From Alligator mississippiensis (Eukaryota; Chordata; Crocodylia; Alligatoridae): a stretch of 64,000 bases of DNA. The translations under genes were made by a program, and so were the position numbers. The stretch covers positions 352,444,203 through 352,508,202 of the forward strand of contig NC_081824.1 of NCBI RefSeq assembly GCF_030867095.1, in the 5' to 3' direction. Of this stretch, positions 11,629 through 22,567 are shown piece by piece; within the stretch, counting starts at the first letter, position 1, and every line of letters starts with the position of its first letter. Under the pieces are notes generated by a model. The model did no database searches and was not told the DNA's origin. It worked only from the letters and a program-made list of their open reading frames with translations.

Positions 11629-14600
11629 CGTTAATACTTAAGTCAAAGGCCAGCAGTTCATTAGTAACAGAGTCTTCATTCACTTAAGAAATTTCTATTT
11701 TTCTTTCAAGCCTGCTTATACTTCCTCCTCCAACCCCTATTATTTCAGACAAGACACGAATGATAAATAAATTAGCCAAACAGCTTTTGGACTCCTCAAT
11801 AATATACTATGTTGCTGTTCTTGCCAAAGTTTCATTATGCTGCTTTCAGAATGCAGGGGATCATTCCAGACATTACAGCTAAATGTTCTTTAAAGCATTT
11901 CCCCTGGATATGTTGTTCATATTATTCAGAATCAATTTTGAAAGCATTTTTGCTATACTGGTAAAGCCAGACCACTTGGCTACTACAGAAGGTGCAGGCA
12001 TTCTTTCTACTTCCTGTAATGGCATCCTTAGGAGGTCATAGAGAGACTCTAGGTCATGTGCATTTCTTAAGATGTTCCTATCATAGGAGAAGTGAGATTG
12101 GCAGATGTCCTCTGCTGTGAAAAATGGGGCTGCAACAGAACTTGAAACAGATGGATCAAGCCAAATTCAGCCTTGATGTAAGAGAAAAACTACACTGAAC
12201 CCATCAAGTTACATCAGGAGTTAATTTGAAGGAATGAAAATAGGGTTCCTAATGTCACATACCTAGGAAACACAGATCAAAATACATTTAGTGCCAGGAA
12301 TGTGACTGGGGTGTATAAAGTGGGCATTCAGCTATAAACAAAGATAAAAATCCTTTCCGTTAATGATAGATAAACTTGTGTCCAAATCTTTATTAAAAGC
12401 TGTCTATTAAATTTAGACTAGGTGGTTACCTCCTTGCCCTTCATCTTCTTCAGTTTCTTCCTGCTGGTGGAAGCTGCCATAAAAATGCAAATCAGATAAA
12501 TAATAATAATGCAAGCCCAGAAAATGGGTTGTTGGGGGGGGGGGGGAGGGAGGGGGGTTGGGGTTTTTTAAAAAAAATTCTTTAACAGATACAAGCTGAC
12601 AAACATTGCTCTTTGTTGGGTTTCTTCTGGCTGTGGTTATATTGTTGTCATTCAGTCCTTGAGCTCTTTCTTATGTGTGCCTACTACTATTCTCTTAGAA
12701 CATGACCATTTCAGATTCTAAGAGAAAATTGCACTTATTTTGTTCAGTACAGTTGGCTGAAAATTCACTTAAGCAGCACTTTTTCAGGACATCAAACTGA
12801 AATCTCTAAAGTATAATTTGGTCTGTGTATGCGAGTGTTTTTGGCATGGGGGTGGGTGAGCTCTTGTTGTTGTTAATAGTATGATAGATAGATTTTTGAA
12901 AAATAACATTTTGGGTACTGACAGCCTAAGACATTACTTTTATATTAGGAGTCTGTCTTCCATCCTTAAATGCATACAACAGGATAACATTAGGCCAGTT
13001 ATCGGAAATGAGATACTGTGGGGGTAGGGCTTGTGGTGGGAAAGCTGGACAGTGGACTGGAAGAATATATTCTCTATGTCCTCTGCAGCTTCTCATTACT
13101 AATACATTAATATAGTACTACATTACAGAGGGACAATAATGCTGCAGGCTTGCTCATGCTCATGCTCTTACTCTAATTAGATATTTCCGTTTGCCTCAAT
13201 CAGCTGGGTTTTTTTGTTTTGTTTTGTTTTTTGTTTGGTTTTTTGCTTGCAGGGACCAGAAGATGATGAGTCTGCTTGACCCTAAAAAATCTGTGAAAAT
13301 GTTTTTCTACAACTCTTGAAACATGACGCATTGGGAAATCAAAACTGGTCATTTAATTTTCTTTTCTCTTGGTCACATATCATTTGAAGAACAGAGTAGG
13401 GAATTAATAACGTACAAATGACTGATTAACCTGAAAGCTTGCACAGAGCAGATATCAGCTCACGCCCAGAAGTGTCAGGCATATCTAGAGCAAAAGAAGA
13501 AAAATCTTGTCCTTATAGCTGAGCCATACCAACAGACTAGAGCATTCAGTATTACTGCCTTTCTTGTGTGCAGCGTGATCACTCCTACTGATGTCTGCCA
13601 AGCTGGATGGCATGCTGATTTTCCAGAACTGGACCAATAATGTCTGCCTTTATGTTGCACATCCTGGCACTTAAACTAAGTGCAGCTGCATCTTAAACAT
13701 TTGGGTGAGGATAGGACACATGTCTATAAACCCACATAGCCACTTGTGAGACAATTTTTTTCTTTGAGACTTTTCTCTAATTTATTGAAGAATAGGGAAG
13801 ATGAAGAATTATTCCCTCTTTCACTTAATTAGATATTTAAAGCATACATTATAACAGTATTCTTATAATAATGCATATTGACTCTTTCATAATTTGTTGC
13901 AGTTTTGTTTCTTAACACAGATCTAAGACTAATGCTACTAAGAAAATTTCCTTGGCTATAATCCCTGACAAAAATTCAAAAGGAGGGTTTGCTTGGAATT
14001 AAATTATTGAGGGACATAATCAAAAATGACAGTTAAAAAACACAGGAATTCTTAAAAAAGGCATTCTTGCACTCCTTTTGAAATAACTGAAACACTTTAC
14101 TGTGATAGAATTTGTGAAGAAATGGCACTCTCACAAAACTACAAATCCTACTACTGGGAATAGTGTATTTTTGCTTCTTTTCTTCAGTTAATGTTTGGAT
14201 GTAACTTTTAAAAAGATACATAAATGACATATCTAGAGTTCTTTGACATAATTGTAGTTAGTTATAGATATAATTTTTAGAATTGTAGCAGTGAATATTG
14301 TGATTCTTTCCCTTCTAATAGGTGGCTTCTTGCCAAAAACTCTCAAGAGAAAATATTATGTCTGGGTGTAATAGTTTTGAGAAACAAATAGCAAATGAGC
14401 TACTACAAAACAATAATGGGGTCCATCATAGATTTTAAAAGAAGAGATTATTGTAATAATCTATAATCCTATCTACTCTAAACTTATAGAATAAACATTA
14501 ATTGCTCTAGTGATTTTTACTGAAACTGGTTTTAACAACTTCCACTTTTCCAGTCAAAGTATGCATTCTTACACATACCTTTTCCATCTCTAGTAACTGA

Positions 14601-16587
14601 GATTATTAACACAGTTTTAATACTACATTTTTTAACAAACTTGCTTCATGTGTGTTGATGAAAAACTCAATAAAATTAAAACTGTTTCCTTTGTTCATAG
14701 AGTCAAATTATGAAAAGTGCTTCAGGGGCTAAGAAATTTAAATTTCATTTTTGAAAACAGGCTACTAAAATTCAGGCAGGTACTGTTAAGTGCATAGACA
14801 TCTACTTCCTTTGGAATATAGCTGCTGAATCATTTAAAAAAAATCCTGATAGGCACCTAAACACTGTAAAAAATCTGGCCTTAAAATACTTTAGAAAATG
14901 GGGCTTAGGTTCCTAGGTCGCTTGGATACTTTTGAAAAATTTCTTCATAATTTTATTGGTGCATATTTCCAACTGAGTAATCTGTATACATCTTTTTATT
15001 GCTTTCTGATGAAAGGTAATTTGTTTCAGGGGTTGTAATGAGGCAGAATCTGAGCTGTGAGATTTGGCTTCCTCTCTCTCAGAGATTGTCAAAAGACACA
15101 ACTTTGTACAATATTCTCTCCCCTCCATTTTCCACCAATAGGTACTCGTAAAATAGCAAAGTTCATCCAGAGATGCAAAAAAAAAAAAAAAAAGATATTT
15201 GTTCCATTTGCTTTCAGGTATTCTCTTTAATGTTCCATTGAGGATACAGAATGAAAATTTCTTGCTGAGTTTGGCATGGACAGAGCACAGGAGGTTGTAT
15301 ATAGAGGGAGTGAGCTGATAGGTGCCTTTAAAACACCAGTGGAATAGGAATGGACATGTAAGAGAAGACTTAGGTGAATAGAGCCTTCTTTGTGAAATGT
15401 GTGATGGGATCAAGCCATCAAACAATGGAAAGGAGAGGAGAGGCAACTGAAAACCAAATTAGATCTAAGATCTGCACATCCTTGGATTCCCCTCTGGTGC
15501 AAAAGGGACAGATCCTGTTACATTTATTACTGAAATACTTGCTGAACTTCTTAAAATTGATATCAGGGAAGAACCTTTTTACATGGAAAATTACTGGAGG
15601 ATACCAGTGAGGAGAATGTGACTGTGAATGATAATGGAGGTATTTTTATTTCACTTGGGTTTGAAATAAGAGAACAGGATAGATTGTTGAAAGCAAGTCA
15701 AGCAATCTCCAGTATCAGGAGAACAAAATCCTTTTGCTTCCTGACCTCAGACCCATCACAGAAACCAAGAGAAAAGTATTATTGAGCCAAAGAAATTTGT
15801 TTACTGAAGAGAATACTGAAGCTGTATGACTGTGCTAACAAAGCTAAGGGAGCCTATAACAAGAGGGACATATTCTGGAAGAAACAAAAAACAAAAAAAC
15901 CCAAGTGACGATTTCACTGATGAGAGTAAGATGAATGCAAAATTAAATGGTAAGAACCTTAGGATAAGCCCTGTAAATAATTGTTGACTTTTTTTTCTAT
16001 TAAGTCTGTGCTTAATAATATGAAGGGCACTGATGTAAGATTTTCTCTTTAAAGGAGCATAAAACAAGCATGCATGTTACTTTTGTCAAGGCTGTGCAGT
16101 TAAATAACATAATTTTAAGAAATGAGAAGCTGATATGATTGAATTAATAAAGGTTAACAAAAATTAAAACAACTCATCCCCTTTTCCATGTGCAACGTGT
16201 TAAGGAAGTGTTCTGAATTCTACAAATGCATTATCTGGCTCTTTTCCTGGAGTAAGCTCACTGGAGTATTGAGGAGTTTCTGTAAATATTTGTGGACTAG
16301 CGTTTCCTTACTAAGTGACATCAGTGCTTTCACAAACTATTTGCTTTGACCATCATTATTGTCTGGAGTGATTCATTACCTTGGACATGTGGTGGTATTT
16401 TTTCTTCCTAATCAGGTGATATACTTTTAAAATGGGAAAAAGATAAAGTATGCTATATAGTGCATTTCCAGTTTGAACATTTGGATAAATTGCTTATACA
16501 ACATTTCATGAAATATCTGGAATTTGCAAATGTTTTTTTGAATGCTCATGAATTAGTCAATGATTTTATGCAAGAGGCAGAGATTTC
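11629..16587. other. AT-rich intergenic sequence with simple repeats
   Basis: No gene recognised. A G-run lies at 12534-12558, a T/G-rich run at 13208-13243 and an A-run at about 15177-15194. The 177-codon minus frame at 14913-15446 spans the A-run and has no domain, so I treat it as chance. Confidence 0.5.
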
Positions 16588-16690
16588 TTAGGGTGACACA
16601 TTTTATTGGACCAACTAGGTAATTGGGATAAAGTTAGACACAAGCATACAAATGCAAGGCATTTTTTCTGAGGCTATGAGCACAGGCAGA
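16588..16690 (-). mobile_element. Penelope-like retroelement tail (decayed)
   Basis: On the minus strand it contains CTAGTTGGTCCAATAAAAT followed by GTGTCACCCTAAG. This matches the 'TTAGTTGGTCYAATAAAAGATATC' style 3' end seen in better form at about 62380-62403. The hammerhead-like core expected upstream is too degraded to read. Confidence 0.5.
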
Positions 16691-17833
16691 AGTGACAATT
16701 TTTGCCCAATCTGGCCACAGAAAGCTGTGACCAAATACAAGTGCCCTGCTGGCAGCTTCAAAGATGGCTGATTGGGTGGAAATCTAAATCCTCATTGCAT
16801 GAGGGATCAGATGAAGATGTTTCTAAACAGCTCATCTTCTGTAACTTCTGTCCACCTGCCTGCCTGCCTGTCACTATTTTCAGAATGGGAGGGGGAAAAG
16901 GAAGCAGAGGGAGTTCAGTTTGGGGTTTTTCAGCCCCTGCTGGAGGATGGGATGAGTGTATTGGAACCTCCCACCCAAGGTGGGGGGAGGAGGGTCCAAC
17001 TCACACACCCCACCCTTCACTGCCAGCAGGGGAACTCCTAGAAGGAGCTCCCTCAGCTCCCTTCCCCCCCTCTCATTCTGAGAACTTTGCGGCCTAATAG
17101 GGAGGAGGGGCTGTTGCTAGGGGAAACTGGCTGCAGGCTGGCATTCCCCTCTTCCCTGGAACCAACAGTGAACTTCTGTTTAGTCCAGGGGATCATTGTA
17201 ACTCAGAATGCTTCCGGTAAAGTGTTCTCAGTTAAAGCGGGGAACTGCACTTCTGTCTGCACCCTAATTCTTCATGCTTCTGATCTATCTCTTCTCCTCT
17301 CTCTAATGAGGACAGATTGCTAGAAATGATGAGATGAAATTCATCGTCTGAGGGGAAACCATACATTTAGTTATTTAGGGCATTTGTACACAACATGACG
17401 TTTAGTCCTCGTTAATTAACCGTGTCTTTAACATTTTAGCCTGGGTTAATTTGGTGCGACGCATTTGTGTTTATACAACATGTTCTTTCAAGCGATGTAA
17501 GTCCTGTGTGTCAGTCCTTACAGATTCTAGCAGGGGGAGCTAAATACCAATCTACCCCCTCCGCCCCTGTAATGTCTTTCCTAAGGAATTACAGCAGGAG
17601 GCACGTGTGAACTGGCCTCCATAGTCCCCAGCACCTACCCCTATTGTGCGTCTCCTGCTAAGTCACCACCACCACCACCACCGGGGCACGGTCATCCCAA
17701 ACCCTGTCACTTGCACCCACCTAGGCTAGGGCTGGTCTCCCAGCAGGTGACCCCCATGGCGATCCCAACAACAAGCTGTGTCAATCATCCCCTCCCATCT
17801 CTTTCCCTTCCACCCATCATGTTACAAAGTAAT
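16691..17833. other. Intergenic, unassigned
   Basis: Moderately GC-rich between 16850 and 17130. Frames at 16702-17097 lack domains. Around 17385-17500 the word GCATTTGTxxACAACATG occurs twice, suggesting a small decayed DNA element, but ends are not definable. Confidence 0.4.

Positions 17834-17917
<84 letters not shown>
17834..17917. repeat. (GATA)n microsatellite
   Basis: About 21 uninterrupted copies of the tetranucleotide GATA. Confidence 0.98.
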
Positions 17918-18389
17918 TCCCTGATATGAGATCAGAAATGTATGGTGTGGGTTGAGACTGGTGGGTGGGTGGGTGTTGCTGCCCTGGTCTGGCTTTTTAG
18001 GACTACATTTCTTAGCATTCGCAAGCTACCAGGGCTTGGAACAGTTTCCATGGGGACATGTAAATATGGTGCTCCTTCCCCTGCTGCCCTTCCCTGCCCA
18101 CATTCCACCATGAATCTGTTTGTGTAGTGTGACATACAGCTTTTGGAGGGATGTTGTCAGCTGTTTTTTATATGGTGGGTTGCTATTGGGCTTGGGGTAG
18201 AATATGCCCACCCCCCCGGCCACACTCCTAAGGCGGACTTCAGGCTGTTCACTTGCCCCCCATCCATCCACCCACCATCAACTGCCCCCCCCTCAGCCAA
18301 TGAGAGGTATACTTAACACTTCCACCCATGGGACAGAAAGTGCCGGTGTGTAATAACCCCCCCTCACCCCCACAAACCACTGCCAGCCT

Positions 18390-20632
18390 CGAAGCAGGAA
18401 CATCCTAGAATTCAACATAAGACGGCGAGTGGGTAAGGTAACTAGTAGGGTGAAAGTGCTAGACTTTAGGAAAGCTGATCTCAATGCACTCAGGTGATTA
18501 GTCAAGGAAGCACTGCAGAGTAGGAGTTTTGAAGGGATGGGAGCCCAAGAAGGGTGGCTGTGCCTAAAGGAAACGATCCTTCGGGCACAAAGCAAGACGA
18601 TCCCCAAGCAAGGCAAAAAAGGGAAAGGGGCCAGGAGGCTTCCATGGCTGACCAGAGAAATCCAGGGCAGCCTAAGGGCCAAAAGGGGAGCACATAAAAA
18701 GTGGAAACAGGGTGAGATCACTAAAGATGAATATACCTCCTCTGCTCGTGCTTGTAGGGAGGCAGTTAGGCGGGCCAAAGCTACCATGGAGCTGAGGATG
18801 GCAACCCAAGTAAAAGACAACAAGAAATTGTTTTTTAGATATATTGGGAGTAAAAGGAAGGCCCAGGGAGGAATAGGACCACTGCTAAATGGGCAGAAAC
18901 AATTGGTGACAGATAGGGGGGACAAGGCTGAACTCCTCAACGAGTTCTTTGCCTCAGTGTTCCTAAGTGAGGGGAACGACAAGTCTCTCACTGGGGTTGT
19001 AGAGAGGCAGCAGCAAGGCACCAGACTTCCATACGTAGATCCTGAGGTGGTGCAGAGTCATTTGGAAGAACTGGATGCCTTTAAATCGGCAGGCCCGGAT
19101 GGGCTCCATCCGAGGGTGCTGAAGGCACTGGCCGACATCATTGCAGAGCAACTGGCAGGAATATTCGAACGCTCGTGGCTCACGGGCCAAGTCCCAGAGG
19201 ACTGGAAAAGGGCTAACGTGGTCCCCATTTTCAAAAAGGGGAGGAAGGAGGACCCGGGCAACTATAGGCCAGTCAGTCTCACCTCCATCCTTGGTAAAGT
19301 CTTTGAAAAAATTATCAAGGCTCACATTTGTAAGAGTCCAGCAGGGCAAATTATGCTGAGGGGAAACCAGCACGGGTTTGTGGCGGGCAGATCGTGCCTG
19401 ACCAATCTAGTCTCTTTCTATGACCAGGTTACGAAACGCCTGGACACAGGAGGAGGGGTGGATGTCGTATACTTAGACTTCAGGAAGGCCTTCGATACGG
19501 TATCCCACCCCATACTGGTGAACAAGCTAAGAGGCTGTGATGTGGATGACTGCACAGTCCGGTGGGTGGCAAATTGGCTAGAGGGTCACACCCAAAGAGT
19601 CGTGGTGGATGGGTCGGTCTCGACCTGGAAGGGTGTGGGCAGTGGGGTCCCGCAGGGCTCAGTCCTTGGACCGATACTCTTTAATGTCTTCATCAGCGAC
19701 TTGGACGAGGGAGTCAAATGTATTCTGTCCAAGTTTGCAGATGACACAAAGCTATGGGGAGAAGTGGACACGCCGGAGGGCAGGGAACAGCTGCAGGCAG
19801 ACCTGGATAGGTTGCACAAGTGGGCAGAAAACAACAGGATGCAGTTCAACAAGGAGAAATGCAAAGTGCTACACCTAGGGAGGAAAAATGTCCAGCACAC
19901 CTACAGCCTAGGGAATGACCTGCTGGGTGGCACAGAGGTGGAAAGGGATCTTGGAGTCCTAGTGGACTCCAAGATGAACATGAGCCGGCAGTGTGATGAA
20001 GCCATCAGAAAAGCCAATGGAACTTTATCGTGCATCAGCAGATGCATGACAAATAGGTCCAGGGAGGTGATACTTCCCCTCTATAGGGCGCTGGTCAGAC
20101 TGTAGTTGGAGTACTGCGTGCAATTCTGGGCGCCACACTTCAAGAAGGATGCGGATAACCTGGAGAGGGTCCAGAGAAGGGCAACTCGTATGGTCAAGGG
20201 CCTGCAGACCAAGCCCTACGAGGAGAGACTAGAGAAACTGGACCTTTTCAGCCTTCGCAAGAGAAGGTTGAGAGGCGACCTTGTGGCTGCCTTTAAGTTC
20301 ATCACGGGGGCACAGAAGGGAATTGGTGAGTATTTATTCACCAAGGCGCCCCCGGGGGTTACAAGAAACAATGGCCACAAGCTAGCAGAGAGCAGATTTA
20401 GATTGGACATTAGGAAGAACTTCTTCACAGTTCAAGTGGCCAAGGTCTGGAACGGGCTCCCAAGGGAGGTGGTGCTCTCCCCTACCCTGGGGGTCTTCAA
20501 GAGGAGGTTAGATGAGTATCTAGCTGGGGTCATCTAGACCCAGCACTCTTTCCTGCTTATGCAGGGGGTTGGACTCGATGATCTATTGAGGTCCCTTCCG
20601 ACCCTAACATCTATGAATATGAATCTATGAAT
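18390..20632 (+). mobile_element. CR1 LINE, 5' truncated, nearly intact reverse transcriptase
   Basis: Reverse transcriptase part of CR1 ORF2, which copies the element's own RNA at a nicked target site. One frame runs from about 18390 to the TGA at 20535-20537, interrupted by only two nonsense codons: TGA at 18495-18497 (position of an expected Arg) and TAG at 20103-20105 (position of an expected Gln in the PQLEY motif). Both fit C-to-T decay. Visible RT blocks are KRANVVPIFKKG, YRPVSLTSILGKVFEKII, NQHGFVAGRSC, VYLDFRKAFDTVSH, SGVPQGSVLGPILF and the catalytic FADDTKLWG at 19734-19760, then the CR1 C-terminal block [10 protein letters not shown]. The endonuclease and ORF1 are missing through 5' truncation. 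The 3' UTR has the typical GGACTCGATGATCTATTGAG motif and ends in TATGAAT-type short repeats at about 20632. It is the least decayed CR1 here. Confidence 0.96.
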
Positions 20633-20739
20633 CCTACCCCAGTCCACCTCCCCCCCAGCCCTGCATGTTCTGCATCTCCACCCCCTGTCCACTACCTTTC
20701 ACTACACACCCCTGCAGGCAGACGTAAATTGTAAAAGAA

Positions 20740-20745
20740 TTTATT
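20740..20745 (-). terminator. Polyadenylation signal AATAAA for the Harbinger gene
   Basis: AATAAA on the minus strand (TTTATT on plus) lies about 210 bp beyond the end of the Harbinger transposase frame and in its sense orientation. The position fits, but the motif is short. Confidence 0.45.
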
Positions 20746-20829
20746 GTAATGAAAAGAAAGAGCAAGCACTGCTAGTTGCTGTCATCAGCAATATGTGCTG
20801 CCAGACAATCCTGCACAAGGCCTGCCTGA

Positions 20830-22224
20830 CCAGCTTCTCCTTGTGCATATGTCCTAAGTTCCTGCACTGCTGCCTGGCCACTGCCTGTCATGCTTCTTCA
20901 GACCACGGCTACCTGAAAACCTCTCAGTGGGTCTCTCAAACATTGAGATTGCTGTTCAGCAGGCTGCCACTACAAAGGCCATGATATTTTCTGGCTCCAA
21001 CTCAAGCTGGCACATAAGCGCCCTCCACTGTCCTTTCAGTTGACCAAAGGCACATCCAATGGCCATCCTGCAACTGCTCAGACAGTAGTTGAAAACCAGC
21101 TTCTGCGGGTCTGTAACATTCCCTCCATAAGGCTTCATGAGCCAGGACTTTAGGGGGTAGGCAGCATCCTTTAATATAACTGGGGGAATGCCAACACCGG
21201 CGATCACTGTCTTGTGGACTCTGGGTGTATAATGTTCTTTTTCCACAAGACCAGGGAGTGGGGAGTTTCTGAACATATGCATGTCATGCACGCTGCCAGC
21301 CCATCTGGTAAAAAAGTTTGTGAACCAGCTCCGGTGGTCCACAACTGCTTGCAGGATCACAGAGGCAAATCCTTTCCTGTTTGTGAAAGACCTCCCCCTC
21401 CCCGAAGTGTACAACACTGGGATGTGAATGCTGTCTAAAGCCCCCACACAGTTCAGGAACCCCTTGGCATTGAAGCCATCTATGACTTGCTTCGGATTTG
21501 CCAGGTGGATAAATTTGTTTGCAGCCATGTCCTTTAGCATCTGGCATACCTCGCAAGTGGCCAACCCAGGTGTGCAGGGAGCCAAGCCAAACTGGTTTGC
21601 GATGTAGCGGAGGCTGGTTGGGGTGGCAAGTTTCATGATGGCCATTGCCACTCTCTTGTCTGGCAGGATGGCCCAACACATGTTAGTGTCCCGCCTCACA
21701 ATGTGGGGCCCCAGAATTGAGATGATATGATAAAACATCTCCCTGGTCATTTGGAACGTCTCCAGCCACTGCTGGTCATTCCAAGTGGTTAGTATGATTT
21801 GCTCCCACCAGTCTAAGCTGCTCTCATGGGCCCAGGCCATGCAGATGCTGCTCCCGAGTTTTGTCAACACAGCCCAGTCATCTTCTTTACTTGCCTCTGG
21901 GTATTCCAAGTCCTCAGGATATTTCCATTTTCTTTTTCTGTTTTGCAATGCTGTTAAAGCTTGGACACAACCTACCACTGAATACTCTACCATCCTTCTT
22001 CAATGGTGCAGCATGCCATGTATTAATCTCCAGGCCAGCAGTATTTGAAACAGCAGCACTACTGCCACCTCCTCCTGCTCGTGTTCACCCATGTCCTCCA
22101 GATTCTCCATGTTGGAGGAGTCTTCATTGTGTTGTTCTCCATTCTCCACTTCCCATTCCTCACGCATTTCTTCCTGATTCTCCATTTGGCCCCTCGCCAT
22201 CATCAGCTGCTTCTCAGATCTCAC
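20830..22224 (-). mobile_element. PIF/Harbinger-type transposase gene, inactivated
   Basis: A DDE_Tnp_4 (HARBI1-like) transposase that would cut and paste its own DNA. The main frame is 345 codons from ATG at 21993 to 20956. An acidic leader of 74 codons (22224-22000) lies upstream in the same frame, separated only by TGA at 22000-22002, so the original protein began further upstream. In the 345-residue numbering, the helix-turn-helix-like region is about 125-150, the first catalytic Asp is D187 (GALDSIHIPV) and the second is D237 (GSVHDMHMF). The conserved blocks DAAYPLKSWLMKPY and FNYCLSSCRM follow. The third catalytic residue, normally Glu in the VExAFGRLKGRW block, is Gly313 (AIGCAFGQLKGQW). 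The frame stops inside the usual ACCxLHN motif, and C-terminal-like sequence (KLVRQALCRIVWQH) continues downstream in another frame to about 20830. Terminal inverted repeats and TWA target duplications were not found. Confidence 0.93.
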
Positions 22225-22234
22225 CCATAAATGA

Positions 22235-22567
22235 TCACCACCAATAGGGGGTGGAGGGTCTGTCTAGCTGCATCCCATATCGGATCGCTGCTTTTTCAAC
22301 AAGGAACTGGGCACTGGGCATTTGCCCAGCCTTTGTTTGGTCCTCACATAAGAAGCAACTTGTAAATATTCTGATGCATGAACTCTTACTACTGTAATCA
22401 GGCTTGCAAACATAAGATTTTGCATAGTCCTCTCCTGCTAATGTAGGATCAGGCAGCTGAATACTTTTGCAAAGAAAAAAATGGCCTTCATTGTGGACTA
22501 AGTAGGGGGAGACAGGCCGAAATACAAGCAGGGATGTGTGATTGATTTTTGCAGCATTCCAGGGCAT
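22235..22567 (-). other. Open frame upstream of the Harbinger transposase
   Basis: A 110-codon minus-strand frame directly 5' of the transposase. Autonomous Harbinger elements often encode a second Myb/SANT-like protein, but I see no clear Trp-spaced Myb pattern here. It may be leader sequence of the element or chance. Confidence 0.2.

Noticed and set aside
17385..17500. Possible small DNA transposon with repeated GCATTTGT...ACAACATG words
   Set aside because: No paired inverted termini or target duplication could be fixed, so it is mentioned only as unassigned sequence.
18293..19021. A 242-codon minus-strand frame
   Set aside because: It is the antisense shadow of the CR1 reverse transcriptase frame on the plus strand.
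22235..22567. Second Harbinger protein (Myb/SANT-like)
   Set aside because: The frame lies in the expected place but lacks the spaced tryptophans of a Myb domain, so it is listed only as a low-confidence open frame.
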